Assembly: GCA_021792635.1 (NCBI GenBank)
Contig: JAJYUH010000003.1
Span: 37,795-101,794 of the forward strand
Length of the DNA stretch: 64,000 nucleotides
DNA from: Natronospirales bacterium
Lineage (GTDB): Bacteria; Pseudomonadota; Gammaproteobacteria; Natronospirales; REEB76
Direction of reading: 5' to 3'
The notes under the pieces are model-generated. The model was not told the DNA's origin and made no database searches. It worked only from the letters and a program-made list of their open reading frames with translations. The position numbers and the translations under genes were made by a program. Position 1 is the first letter of the stretch. Each line of letters opens with the position of its first letter. Positions 16,109 through 25,128 of the stretch are shown piece by piece.

Positions 16109-17815
16109 CTAGAACTGTTCTGATAACGTGCCGACCACCGGTGAGCCGCTTTCGCCAAGCAGAATAACCGAGCTGTTTGAAATCGGATAATACGCAAAGT
16201 TCGTACTTGTCCCGCCGTTCGTGGTGAAGGTGGCCTGACCGCGTAATGCAGCGCCGCTGAACGAATAGGTACCGGTAACGGAAAGGGTGCCTGAAAGGGT
16301 GCCATTGTTGTTTTCGATTTCGGAGCCGGTGAGGCTGCCTGCGGCATTCAGGAAGAATGTGCCAACTGCCGCCGATGGCGAAGCAATGCCAGCCGGGCTT
16401 GCCAGCGTGAGACCGTAGTATCCATTCAGGGCGCCAGTGGAAAAGCCGCCGCTCTGTACAAACATCTGCCCGCTGGCATTGATTCCGGAATCCGTGGTCA
16501 TGAGCAAGGCAATGCTGGGCGTGATCAGATAAAACACGTAATTTGCCGTTCCAGCTGCGCCACTGAGCGTGAGTTTGCCGCGTCCGGCTGCGCCATTGGT
16601 AAAATTTCCGGTTAACGCCACACTTGCAGCAATGCTGCCGCCGTTGTTTATATCCTCGGTTCCGCTGCTCAGAGTGCCACTCGTGCTGGCGCTGGGCGTA
16701 AAGTCGCCCGCGGCGCCGTAGGCTGATGAGCCATCGGTGCCTGCGACAAAGAAAGCGAAACTGGCTGTTAAAGTGGTGGTGGAGGTCACATTTTGCTGCT
16801 GATACGCGCCACCGCTTAAATGCCCCGAAGAATCAGTCTCGATGAATTGCAGCTGGCCGGGAGAGACAATATAGAAGTTGTAGTTGCGGGTGCCGGCCGA
16901 ATCCGTGAATGTGGCCGTGCCACGGCCGTTGGCACCGATGGTGTATGAACCGCTGAAAGGCTGGTTCGACGCGCTACCGCCGTCATTGACGTCTTCCTCG
17001 GCGGAAGCCAGGGTACTGGAACCGTTTGTGGTGAACTGGCCGATAATGCTGAGCGTTTTGCCTGACTGGTCATTCCCTGTAAAGCCGAATGCATACGCCG
17101 CATTCAGGGTTGTCAGGGAGAGGGCTGCAGGGCTCTGCAGGAACAGGCTGCCGGTGGCGACGGTATTTGCGTCGGTACGCATTATTCCGGCTTGTCCCTG
17201 CGAATCCAGAGTGAGGCTTACATTGACGCTACCCTGTGCGCTGGTGAACGTCGCAACTCCCTGTCCATTGGGGTTGATTATATAACTGCCGTTAAAGGCA
17301 AGTCCCTGAAAAATACCGGCAGGTCCATTGATGTCCTCGATACCGTTGGTAATCATGCCGTTACCGTCAGCGGTGAATGCACCGGTGACAGCCCACGGGC
17401 CGCCGCCCTGCGTACCATTCAGAGTGAACACGTAATTACCGCTCAGCGAGACATTGGCGAAGGCGATATTGATAGTTACCCCGGTAACAGCAACAGGGAA
17501 CGCCTGCGGAGCGGCGCTGATGGTGACGGATCCGCCCGGAGGAGGCACGTCGGGCGCGGTGTAGACCCCCTGTGGCGATATGGTCCCGAGAGTACTGCTG
17601 CCGCCGGGCAGGCTATCCACGAACCACAGCACCGTGGTGTTATTGCTGTTGCTGATCGTGGCATGGAGCTGCAGCGTGGAGCCGGCGGCCACAGTGGTAG
17701 AAGAAGGTTGCGCGAGAACAATGCTGGGATCGATTATTTGAGAACTGCCCCCACCGCATCCCGTGAGGATAAATGCCACGCAAAGGATCGGAAATATTTT
17801 TGGTAGGGATGCCAT
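16109..17815 (-). CDS. Large repeat lipoprotein (paralog 2)
   Basis: A 568-residue lipoprotein, clearly paralogous to its downstream neighbour. It has the same plan: lipobox LTGC (Cys20), an Ig-like region containing GTISPQGVYTAPDVPPPGG, then four repeats beginning near NVSLSGNYVF, TLNAAYAFGF, TLTASFAFFV and TGALNGYYGL. The lysine- and cysteine-poor, Gly/Ser/Thr/Asn-rich composition is typical of exported beta proteins. Function is unknown; adhesion or extracellular binding is a guess. Similar modules are, from memory, frequent in Acidobacteria, which would fit lateral transfer but cannot be tested here. AGGAG lies upstream of the ATG at 17815. Confidence 0.85.
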   Translation of the reverse strand: MASLPKIFPILCVAFILTGCGGGSSQIIDPSIVLAQPSSTTVAAGSTLQLHATISNSNNTTVLWFVDSLPGGSSTLGTISPQGVYTAPDVPPPGGSVTISAAPQAFPVAVTGVTINIAFANVSLSGNYVFTLNGTQGGGPWAVTGAFTADGNGMITNGIEDINGPAGIFQGLAFNGSYIINPNGQGVATFTSAQGSVNVSLTLDSQGQAGIMRTDANTVATGSLFLQSPAALSLTTLNAAYAFGFTGNDQSGKTLSIIGQFTTNGSSTLASAEEDVNDGGSASNQPFSGSYTIGANGRGTATFTDSAGTRNYNFYIVSPGQLQFIETDSSGHLSGGAYQQQNVTSTTTLTASFAFFVAGTDGSSAYGAAGDFTPSASTSGTLSSGTEDINNGGSIAASVALTGNFTNGAAGRGKLTLSGAAGTANYVFYLITPSIALLMTTDSGINASGQMFVQSGGFSTGALNGYYGLTLASPAGIASPSAAVGTFFLNAAGSLTGSEIENNNGTLSGTLSVTGTYSFSGAALRGQATFTTNGGTSTNFAYYPISNSSVILLGESGSPVVGTLSEQF

Positions 17816-17934
17816 GTAGCCTTCTGCTCCTGTGTTCCGGCAATCTTCAAGACGTTTGCCGTCCTGGACGCGCGGTGGTGTATCCGGTCACGATTGAATT
17901 CCGGCATGACGGTACATCCCGGATATCGGCGTCA

Positions 17935-18909
17935 TCAAGCGATATGCATCAATCCCTCGGCCTGTCTGTCGGCGTGGTAGGACGATCGCACCAGGGCACC
18001 GCTGGCCACGTGCTGGAATCCCAGCCGGTAACCCTGGAGTTCAATTTCCCTGAATTCCTCCGGCATCGCGTAGCGCACCACCGGGTGGTGGAATTTGCTG
18101 GGCTGGAGGTATTGCCCCACCGTGAGCATGTCCACGTCATGGGCCCGCAGGTCGCGCATTACCGAGAAAATCTCCGGCAGTTCCTCACCCAGCCCCAGCA
18201 TGATACCCGACTTCGTGATGGTATCCGGATGCGCTTCCTTGAAACGCCTGAGCAGCGCGAGTGAATGCTGATAATCGGATCCGGGACGCACTTCACGATA
18301 GATGCGCGGCACGGTTTCGAGATTGTGGTTGAACACGTCCGGCGGCACGTCATTGATGAGCGCCAGTGCCACCTCCATGCGGCCGCGGAAATCCGGTACC
18401 AGCACCTCGATCCTGGTTCCCGGGCTCCATTCGCGGATGGCGCGGATGCAGGCCGCGAAATGCCCGGCGCCGCCGTCGCGCAGATCATCGCGATCCACGG
18501 AAGTCACCACCACGTAGTCCAGTCCCATGGCCCGGATGGTCCTGGCGAGGTTGACAGGCTCCTCTGCATCCGGCGCGCCGGGGCGGCCGTGGGCCACATC
18601 GCAGAAGGTGCAGCGGCGTGTGCAGATATCACCCAGGATCATGAAGGTGGCGGTGCCCTTGCCGAAGCATTCGCCGAGGTTGGGGCAGGAGGCCTCCTCG
18701 CATACGGTGTGCAGGCGATTTTCCCGCAGGATTTGCTTTAGCCGCGCCACTGCCTGGGTGGCCGGCGAACGCACCCTGATCCAGGACGGCTTGCGCAACG
18801 GCACGGGGGTGGCTTCAATCTTTACCGGGATACGCGCCATTTTTTCGGCGGCACTGAGCTTCCTGCCGGGTTCGAGTCTTGGGCGCGCAATGGCGGGGGA
18901 ATCACTCAC
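17935..18909 (-). CDS. lipA: Lipoyl synthase LipA
   Basis: A 324-residue radical SAM enzyme that inserts two sulfurs into protein-bound octanoyl chains. Both [4Fe-4S] cluster motifs are readable: the auxiliary set C-x4-C-x5-C in [12 protein letters not shown], and the radical [13 protein letters not shown] (C-x3-C-x2-C). The C-terminal RSSYHA motif, which ligates the auxiliary cluster through serine, is present. It follows lipB after nine bases, so the two steps of lipoate assembly are co-transcribed. Confidence 0.97.
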   Translation of the reverse strand: MSDSPAIARPRLEPGRKLSAAEKMARIPVKIEATPVPLRKPSWIRVRSPATQAVARLKQILRENRLHTVCEEASCPNLGECFGKGTATFMILGDICTRRCTFCDVAHGRPGAPDAEEPVNLARTIRAMGLDYVVVTSVDRDDLRDGGAGHFAACIRAIREWSPGTRIEVLVPDFRGRMEVALALINDVPPDVFNHNLETVPRIYREVRPGSDYQHSLALLRRFKEAHPDTITKSGIMLGLGEELPEIFSVMRDLRAHDVDMLTVGQYLQPSKFHHPVVRYAMPEEFREIELQGYRLGFQHVASGALVRSSYHADRQAEGLMHIA

Positions 18910-18918
18910 GCAAGGTCC

Positions 18919-19593
18919 TCAGGTTTGCGGATGGCGCATGCCATCCGGCTGGAAAAGCGGCGGGTTATTGTAACCCAGCCGCTTCAGCAAATGCGGTTTG
19001 AGCCGCTCGGCGACCATGGTTACGTCAGCGGGTCCGCCCAGATCCTTCACTTGTGTCATCTGCAGGCCCACGTAACCGCAGGGGTTGATGCGCGCGAACG
19101 GCCCCAGGTCCATGGCGATGTTGAAGGCAAGGCCGTGATAGCTGCAGCCGCGGCGTATCCTCAAGCCCAGTGAAGCGAGCTTGCGTCCGTCCGCGGTGTA
19201 TACTCCCGGTGCCTCGCGTTTTGCGCGGGCTTGAATGCCGAATTCCCCCAGTGTGTCAATGACGCTGTTTTCGATGCCTTCAACCAGGGCGCGTACGCCC
19301 AATTTGAGGCGCTTGAGATCAAGGAGCGGATATACCACCAACTGGCCGGGGCCGTGATACGTCACCTGGCCGCCGCGGTCGATGCGGATCACGGGGATGT
19401 CGCCGGGCGCAAGCACGTGTTCCGCCTTGCCGGCCAACCCGAGCGTGAATACCGGCGGATGCTGCAGGAACCAGATCTCGTCGCGGGTGTGCGCCTCACG
19501 CGTTTCGGTGAAACGCTGCATCGCACGCCAGGCACGCTCATAGTCCACCCGGCCGAGGTCACACAGCAACGGTGTTTCAGGCGATTCCATCAT
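18919..19593 (-). CDS. lipB: Octanoyl-[ACP]:protein N-octanoyltransferase LipB
   Basis: A 224-residue LipB that moves octanoate from ACP to lipoyl domains. The conserved [17 protein letters not shown] block at about residues 71-87 and the catalytic region SYHGLAFNI, with the cysteine in INPCGY, are intact. Its ATG overlaps the stop of the YbeD gene, and lipA follows. The ybeD-lipB-lipA order is the enterobacterial one. Confidence 0.96.
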   Translation of the reverse strand: MMESPETPLLCDLGRVDYERAWRAMQRFTETREAHTRDEIWFLQHPPVFTLGLAGKAEHVLAPGDIPVIRIDRGGQVTYHGPGQLVVYPLLDLKRLKLGVRALVEGIENSVIDTLGEFGIQARAKREAPGVYTADGRKLASLGLRIRRGCSYHGLAFNIAMDLGPFARINPCGYVGLQMTQVKDLGGPADVTMVAERLKPHLLKRLGYNNPPLFQPDGMRHPQT

Positions 19594-19853
19594 AACGCCA
19601 TGAGTACGTGCTCATTCCGGGTCAACTCGATGTAAAGCGCGTCCAGTTGTTCACGGCTTTCTGCCCTGAAGGTAATGGTGACCGAAATGAATCTGCCTTC
19701 CCGGCTCGGCTGTTGCGCGATTCTCAGGGTATCAAGGGGTGCCACATGCCGCATGAGAATGGCGGCAAGGGCGTCATGGAATTCCCGTGTATTCCGCCCC
19801 ATGACCTTGAGGGGGAATTCCAGGGGAAACCGGAGGGACGGTGCGTCGCTCAC
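19590..19853 (-). CDS. ybeD: YbeD/DUF493 family protein
   Basis: An 87-residue protein, the exact length of E. coli YbeD, with a small ferredoxin-like ACT-type fold. Conserved features are [13 protein letters not shown] at the start and the [17 protein letters not shown] strand-helix. The GTG at 19853 (VSDAPSLRF) gives the family length; the longer open frame begins inside the upstream aminotransferase gene. A ribosome binding site is weak, so translation may depend on coupling. Its role is unknown; it is usually co-transcribed with lipB. Confidence 0.85.
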   Translation of the reverse strand: MSDAPSLRFPLEFPLKVMGRNTREFHDALAAILMRHVAPLDTLRIAQQPSREGRFISVTITFRAESREQLDALYIELTRNEHVLMAL

Positions 19854-19869
19854 GCCGGGTTCAGGCGAA

Positions 19870-20724
19870 TCACGCCGTCTTGTGCTGCTGGAAGAGAGTA
19901 AACATGCGCCGCCAGCACGGCCCGGGCCTGCCATCTCCAATCCTGCGTCCGTCAAGTTCCGTCACCGCGTACACTTCTCGGGTGGAACTGGCAAACCAGA
20001 TTTCCTGCGCCGCATGCAGCAGTGTCAGGGGAATGGGCGCCTCACGGTGCGCGATGCGGTGCTGCACCGCCAGTTCCAGTATTATGTCGCGGGTGATGCT
20101 GGGCAGCAGGTCGTGACTTTTCGGCGGCGTGATTATTACATCCTCATGCACGATGAACAGACTGCTGGCGGTGCCTTCGGTGGCACAGCCGTTCCGCAAC
20201 AGGACCGCTTCGTCGCAGCCCTGATCCACCGCCACCTGACGCAGGAGCACGTTGCCGAGCAGTGCCACGCACTTGATGTCGCAGCGATGCCAGCGAAAAT
20301 CATCGAGAGTCACTGCCCGGGCGCCGTTTTCCGCGAGACTGACGGGCAATGCATTGAGCACCGAGGTCATGGCAAACACCGTGGGCGGCACGTTCCTGGG
20401 AAACGCATGCTCGCGGCCCGTGTCGGCGCCGCGCGTGACCTGCAGGTAAACCGCCTGGTCACCGCCGCCATTCTGTTGCACCAGTCCGTCCAGCAACACG
20501 TTCCATTCCGCTTCGCTGTGCGGATTTCGCAGACGGATGCCGTCCAGGCTGTACTGCAGCCGCTTAAGATGTGCCGCCGGATGGAACAGCTTCCCCTGAT
20601 AGGCCGGGATTACTTCATATACGCCGTCAGCGAACAGAAAGCCGCGGTCCAGCGGTGAAATGCGCACTTCAGCCAGCGGCAGGAAGTTGCCGTTAAGGTA
20701 CGCAACTGGCAGCGGGTCGGCCAC
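19870..20724 (-). CDS. Class IV aminotransferase, D-amino-acid transaminase type
   Basis: A fold-type IV PLP enzyme of about 284 residues. Features: YLNGNFLPLAEVRISPLDRGFLFADGVYEV at the start of the domain, the cofactor lysine in DIKCVALLGNVLLRQ, and ATEGTASSLFIV for the phosphate cup. It probably makes D-glutamate or D-alanine by transamination (Dat), though a branched-chain or aminodeoxychorismate lyase specificity is possible. I choose the GTG at 20724, two bases after the dacA stop codon; 20760 would run into dacA. Its position between dacA and lipB is common in Gammaproteobacteria. Confidence 0.88.
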   Translation of the reverse strand: MADPLPVAYLNGNFLPLAEVRISPLDRGFLFADGVYEVIPAYQGKLFHPAAHLKRLQYSLDGIRLRNPHSEAEWNVLLDGLVQQNGGGDQAVYLQVTRGADTGREHAFPRNVPPTVFAMTSVLNALPVSLAENGARAVTLDDFRWHRCDIKCVALLGNVLLRQVAVDQGCDEAVLLRNGCATEGTASSLFIVHEDVIITPPKSHDLLPSITRDIILELAVQHRIAHREAPIPLTLLHAAQEIWFASSTREVYAVTELDGRRIGDGRPGPCWRRMFTLFQQHKTA

Positions 20725-20725
20725 G

Positions 20726-21877
20726 CTATTTTTTGGCAAACCACAGGCGGATGCTGTCAATCATGCGCCGGAAAATGTTGCCTTCCGGTACCGCCTTCAG
20801 CGTATACAGCGGTGCCTGTGCCAGCACCTTGCCGTCATAGGAGGCGGTCACCGTACCCACTTCGGTATGCGCTTTGACCGGCGCAATCACCCCTTCCGGC
20901 ACCTGCAACGCCGCGCTCAACCGGCGGTAGCCGCCTTTGGGAATCGTTACATACATATCATCAAGTACACCCACCGGCACGCTGCTGTCAGCACCCTTCC
21001 AGGCGTTGATTTTGGTGAGCACGGAATCGGCGGCATACAGCTTATGAGTCTCGTAGAAGTTGAAGCCGTAATTGAGCAGCGCCTCGTCGTCAACGGCGCG
21101 GGCCGCTTCCGACGGCGTACCCATGACCACGGCAATCAGGCGCATGCCGTTGCGCAGCGCGGAAACCACCATGCAATAACCGGCCTTGTCCGTGAAGCCG
21201 GTCTTGAGACCATCCACCGAGGGGTCCGTGAACAGCGGCGAGACGCGGTTCATCTGGGTGATGTCGTCCCAGGTAAACTGTTTTTCAGCGAAGTAGCGGT
21301 GATAGTACTGCGGGAATTCCTTGATGATGGCGCGCGAGAGAATGGCAAGGTCAAGCGCCGATACATAGTGGGCTGGATTGCTGGTCAGGCCCGAGGCGTC
21401 CACATAGTGGGTGTTCTTCAGACCGAGTTTCCGGGCGTACTGGTTCATGAGTTCCACGAAGGTGCCTTCTGTGCCGCCCACTTTTTCCGCCAGCGCCACC
21501 GCCGCGTCGTTTCCGGACTGCACAATCAGGCCCTGCAGCAGGTTGTTCACGCTCACCTGACTGCCCACGTTTACGAACATGCGCGAGCCGCCCATACGCC
21601 AGGCCTTTGCGCTGATGGTGACCGGCGTATTCAGGTGGATCACACCGTCCTGGAGCGCGTGGAATACCACATAAGCGGTCATGAGTTTGGTGAGGCTCGC
21701 AGGCTCGCTGCGCAAGTCCGGATGACTGGCGGCGAGTACCTGGCCGCTGTCGGCATCCATAAGCACGTAGCTTTTCGCGTCAAACTGCGGCGGTGCGGGA
21801 ATCGGGATCGCCTGGGCGGCGGTGCCAAACAGTGCGAGCAGGCTTACGGCAAATGTAACAAGACGCTGGCTTCTCAA
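20726..21877 (-). CDS. dacA: D-alanyl-D-alanine carboxypeptidase (PBP5/6 type)
   Basis: A 383-residue S11 peptidase that trims the terminal D-Ala of peptidoglycan stem peptides. Active-site motifs: S-L-T-K in EPASLTKLM, S-G-N in QSGNDAAVAL and K-T-G in GLKTGFTDKAG. A C-terminal beta domain and an amphipathic end (MIDSIRLWFAKK) for membrane attachment follow. The signal peptide ends at AAQA. No ATG fits; a TTG at 21877 has GAGG seven bases upstream and gives the signal peptide directly, so I use it. Longer in-frame extensions are composed of implausible Arg/Pro-rich sequence. Confidence 0.93.
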   Translation of the reverse strand: MRSQRLVTFAVSLLALFGTAAQAIPIPAPPQFDAKSYVLMDADSGQVLAASHPDLRSEPASLTKLMTAYVVFHALQDGVIHLNTPVTISAKAWRMGGSRMFVNVGSQVSVNNLLQGLIVQSGNDAAVALAEKVGGTEGTFVELMNQYARKLGLKNTHYVDASGLTSNPAHYVSALDLAILSRAIIKEFPQYYHRYFAEKQFTWDDITQMNRVSPLFTDPSVDGLKTGFTDKAGYCMVVSALRNGMRLIAVVMGTPSEAARAVDDEALLNYGFNFYETHKLYAADSVLTKINAWKGADSSVPVGVLDDMYVTIPKGGYRRLSAALQVPEGVIAPVKAHTEVGTVTASYDGKVLAQAPLYTLKAVPEGNIFRRMIDSIRLWFAKK

Positions 21878-22063
21878 GAGAACACCTCGGGGGGGAATGG
21901 CACTGGAATCGGAAAGCGCCGGGCAGGACCGGCCGAAGGTCGCAATTTTAGCGCGGCGGAGTGCAGAAAAATACCGTCCGGCGCGCCGTTGCAGTGGTCT
22001 GCCGGTCCGGTTCGGGAAGGGGCCGGTTATCCGTTTGCCGCGAGGCGAATGGAAAATGAGGAA

Positions 22064-22086
22064 AATCGAAAACCGCCTTTTCGATT
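22064..22086 (-). terminator. Possible intrinsic terminator after rlpA
   Basis: A nine-pair stem (AATCGAAAA with TTTTCGATT) and a five-base loop lie between the rlpA stop and dacA start. On the minus strand a short T-rich tail follows. It may separate the rodA-rlpA operon from dacA. Confidence 0.45.
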
Positions 22087-22128
22087 GGCAAGCCGAAAAA
22101 CGCCGGAGATGGCTGGCTCCATCGCTCA

Positions 22129-22968
22129 TTATGGGATAACCACCTGGGCGTCCGGGAAGCCCAGGGTACTCAGTTGGTCGGTAAGCGCATCCACATGCGC
22201 CACATCGGCAATCGGTCCGATGCGTACCTTGTAAAGCGCCAGGCCGTTGCGGGATCGCGTGAGGATAAAGGCCGGGCTGATGTGCGCCGTTCGCAGACGT
22301 TGCAATACCCGCTCCGCATTGTCCCGGTTGGCGAAGGCGCCCACCTGCACGAATATCAACGGCTTGCTGACCGCGCCCGCGGCGGTGCTCACAGGCGGTG
22401 TACCGCTTTCCACGGGCAGGTTGCTGCCGGGACCGGGCGGTGGGGGCTTACCCGGTGTTACGGCCTGCACATCCACCAGCGCCGTACCGGCACCCAGCAT
22501 GCCGATACGGGCGGCGGCTGCGTAGGACAGGTCAATGATGCGGTTTTTCACGAATGGCCCGCGGTCATTCACGCGCACGATCACACTCTTGCCGTTCTCC
22601 AGGTCGGTGACGCGCACATAACAGGGCAGCGGCAACACCTTGTTGGCGGCGGTCATAGCGTACATGTCGTAGGTTTCGCCATCGGAGGTGCGGCCACCGT
22701 GGAATTTGCTGCCATACCAGGAAGCGATGCCGCGCGCATGGTAGCCCGCGCAATCCGGCAGCACGTGATAGGTCTCGCCATCCACGCTATAGGACGCGGG
22801 ATTGCCGTAGGGGCTTCTGGGTTCATATCGCGGTACCGCGTTCGGGATCTGCGACAGGTCCACAGGGTAGGCGGGACCGTGATCCTGACTGGGGAATTGC
22901 GCGCAGGCGCCCATGCCCAGCGTCAACACAGTCAGGGTGCAGACAGCGCGTAAATCAGGGAGGCGCAT
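22129..22968 (-). CDS. rlpA: RlpA septal ring lytic transglycosylase with SPOR domain
   Basis: A 279-residue lipoprotein. A signal with a lipobox-like MGAC (Cys near 22) is followed by the double-psi beta-barrel domain, with GIASWYGSKFHGGRTSDGE and the catalytic aspartate in VNDRGPF, and a C-terminal SPOR domain (FVQVGAFANRDNAERV) that binds denuded glycan. It cleaves peptidoglycan lacking stem peptides. The ATG at 22968 is preferred, since it gives the lipoprotein signal and has AGGG six bases upstream. It overlaps the mltB end by 14 bases. Confidence 0.95.
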   Translation of the reverse strand: MRLPDLRAVCTLTVLTLGMGACAQFPSQDHGPAYPVDLSQIPNAVPRYEPRSPYGNPASYSVDGETYHVLPDCAGYHARGIASWYGSKFHGGRTSDGETYDMYAMTAANKVLPLPCYVRVTDLENGKSVIVRVNDRGPFVKNRIIDLSYAAAARIGMLGAGTALVDVQAVTPGKPPPPGPGSNLPVESGTPPVSTAAGAVSKPLIFVQVGAFANRDNAERVLQRLRTAHISPAFILTRSRNGLALYKVRIGPIADVAHVDALTDQLSTLGFPDAQVVIP

Positions 22969-23995
22969 GCCGGCCCTGTCGGGCAGCGCGCGCATCGGCG
23001 ATGCGCGCGCTGAGATCAATTACCGCCATGGCATACAACGGACTGCGGTTATATCGGGTAATGACACGGAAGTTGTGCAGGCCCACCCAGTATTCGGTGC
23101 CGTGTGCAAGCTGCAGCGGTACCAGTATGGCCCGGGTATCGTCGGCAAGGCCGCTACTCACCACCACGCCCCGCTCGCGCAATGCGCCTACGGTGGTAGG
23201 CGTGAGCACAGTGGGCGTCGGTGCCGCGGCCGGCAGGGAGGCTGGTACCGCCACGAGCCCATCCCTGTGCCAGTCGTGGGCATGGAAATAATTGGCCACG
23301 CTGCCGATGATATCCGCCCAGTTGTTCCAGATGTCAGGCTTGCCCCGGCCGTCGAAGGCTACGGCATATTTGCGGTAGCTGTCGGGCATGAATTGCGGTA
23401 CACCCATGGCACCGGCATAGGAGCCGGTCAGCACCGATGGGTCAAAAGATTGTTCGCGGCAGAGCAGCAGATATTGCTCCAGTTCTCCCTGGAAGAAACC
23501 GGCCCGTGGCGGATAATCGAAACTGAGCGTAGCAAGCGCATCCAGCACCCGATAGTCGCCCTTCTGGCGGCCGTAGAAACTTTCCACACCGAGAATCGCC
23601 ACAATGAGGGAGCGAGATACGCCATAAACCGACTGCGCCTTGTCCAGCAGCGCACTGTGCGTATTCCAGAAAGCGACACCCGCGGTGACACGCGCAGGGT
23701 TGACGAACAGAGCCCGGTACTGATACCAGGGTTTGGCCTCGTAGGGTCTGGTGATGGCGGCAAGAACCGTGTCGCGGGTGCGGGCGGCGGCGAGGGTCTT
23801 TTCGAGCCAGGTTTTGTTGAAACCATCCTGCTTGACGAGGCGGGCGATGAACTGCTGCACCTCGGGACGCGCGACATAGCCGGGCACGGCGGATTGGGGC
23901 TGCGCCGGTCTGACAGCCGCTTTGCCGCAGCCCGCAAGCAGGCAGCCGCTGACGAGGATGGCAGGGACGAGCAGGAAACGGATGCGCCGTGTCAC
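22955..23995 (-). CDS. mltB: Membrane-bound lytic murein transglycosylase B
   Basis: A 346-residue lipoprotein (lipobox LLAGC, Cys23) of the MltB/SltB3 family that cleaves the MurNAc-GlcNAc bond. The catalytic glutamate lies in ILGVESFYGR near residue 137, with the family block AGAMGVPQFMPDSYRKYA and the metal or substrate loop region DIWNNWADIIGSVANYF. The GTG start at 23995 overlaps the rodA stop (GTGA). It is part of the rlpA-mltB-rodA-mrdA operon. Confidence 0.95.
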   Translation of the reverse strand: MTRRIRFLLVPAILVSGCLLAGCGKAAVRPAQPQSAVPGYVARPEVQQFIARLVKQDGFNKTWLEKTLAAARTRDTVLAAITRPYEAKPWYQYRALFVNPARVTAGVAFWNTHSALLDKAQSVYGVSRSLIVAILGVESFYGRQKGDYRVLDALATLSFDYPPRAGFFQGELEQYLLLCREQSFDPSVLTGSYAGAMGVPQFMPDSYRKYAVAFDGRGKPDIWNNWADIIGSVANYFHAHDWHRDGLVAVPASLPAAAPTPTVLTPTTVGALRERGVVVSSGLADDTRAILVPLQLAHGTEYWVGLHNFRVITRYNRSPLYAMAVIDLSARIADARAARQGRHAPP

Positions 23996-25128
23996 GAGGC
24001 TATGAGCTTGCGATGCGAGTGAATACTCATGAGGATACCGAAGCCCGCCATGAGCGTCACCATGGAGGTGCCGCCGTAGCTCACCAGCGGCAGCGGTACA
24101 CCCACCACCGGCAGGATGCCCGACACCATGCCGCTGTTGATGAACACGCAGGTGAAGAACGCCATGGTGAGGCTGCCGGCAAGCAGGCGTGAAAAGGTGT
24201 CCTGGGCGCGCAGCGCTATGTATAACGAGCGCGCGATGATATAGCCGTAGAGAGCGAGCAGCACCAACGCGCCGATCAGCCCGAATTGCTCGCCGAGCAC
24301 CGCGAAGATGAAGTCGGTGGGGCTTTCCGGCAGGAAATCCAGTTGCGACTGGCTGCCGTGCAGCCAGCCCTTGCCAAATACCCCGCCGGAACCGATGGCG
24401 ATTTCCGATTGGATGATATGGTAGCCCGCACCCAGCGGGTCGCGCTGTGGATTCAGGAAGGTAAGTACCCGCTCACGCTGATAGAAGTGCATGAAGTGCC
24501 ACAGGATGGGCGCGGCGATGGCCAGCAACAGCAGCAGCATGATGATTACGCGCCAGCGCAGGCCGGAGAAAAACGCGCCGAAGGCGCCGGCGCTGGCGAT
24601 GAGCAGCGCCGTGCCCAAATCCGGCTGGATGGCTACCAGCAGCACCGGGATCACCACAATCGCGGCGAGAGGGAACAACTGTTTCCAATTGGGCGGCAGG
24701 GGTTTGTCATGCAGATACCAGGCTACCATCATGGGAACGGCGATCTTCATGATCTCCGAAGGCTGGAAGCGGACGAAGCCGAGACTCAGCCAGCGTTGGG
24801 CACCGCGGCCGATATGGCCCGAGTGCAGCGTGAACAGCAGCAGTACCAGCCCCAGGACGAACAGCCAGGGCGACCACAGACGCAGGAATTGTGGCGAAAT
24901 CTGTGCCACCACCAGGAGCACGCTGAAAGACAGGCCCAGGCGGATCGCCTGGCGGTAAACCATGCTGGCGTCCTCATTGCTGGCGCCGTAAAGGACGGCG
25001 AGACCCGCGATAGCCAGCGCCATCACCGCCACCAGCAGCGGGCCGTCGAGATTGAAGCGCCGCAGCAGCCGCTGGTCGAGTGTGAGGTCGCCCGTGGAGG
25101 AGGACAGGCTGAAGTCGTTCAAAATCAT
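23992..25128 (-). CDS. rodA: Rod-shape SEDS glycosyltransferase RodA
   Basis: A 378-residue polytopic membrane protein of the SEDS family that polymerises lipid II during elongation. About ten hydrophobic helices are readable. Conserved parts include GRGAQRWLSLG and FQPSEIMKIAVP, the QPDLGTALL segment with the catalytic aspartate, and the C-terminal NSGMVSGILPVVGVPLPLVSYGG. It overlaps mrdA upstream and mltB downstream by four bases each, so it is coupled with its PBP2 partner. Confidence 0.96.
   Translation of the reverse strand: MILNDFSLSSSTGDLTLDQRLLRRFNLDGPLLVAVMALAIAGLAVLYGASNEDASMVYRQAIRLGLSFSVLLVVAQISPQFLRLWSPWLFVLGLVLLLFTLHSGHIGRGAQRWLSLGFVRFQPSEIMKIAVPMMVAWYLHDKPLPPNWKQLFPLAAIVVIPVLLVAIQPDLGTALLIASAGAFGAFFSGLRWRVIIMLLLLLAIAAPILWHFMHFYQRERVLTFLNPQRDPLGAGYHIIQSEIAIGSGGVFGKGWLHGSQSQLDFLPESPTDFIFAVLGEQFGLIGALVLLALYGYIIARSLYIALRAQDTFSRLLAGSLTMAFFTCVFINSGMVSGILPVVGVPLPLVSYGGTSMVTLMAGFGILMSIHSHRKLIAS

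Noticed and set aside
20660..22234. 524-codon plus-strand frame antisense to dacA
   Set aside because: The opposite strand has a complete carboxypeptidase with all active-site motifs; this frame is a compositional shadow.
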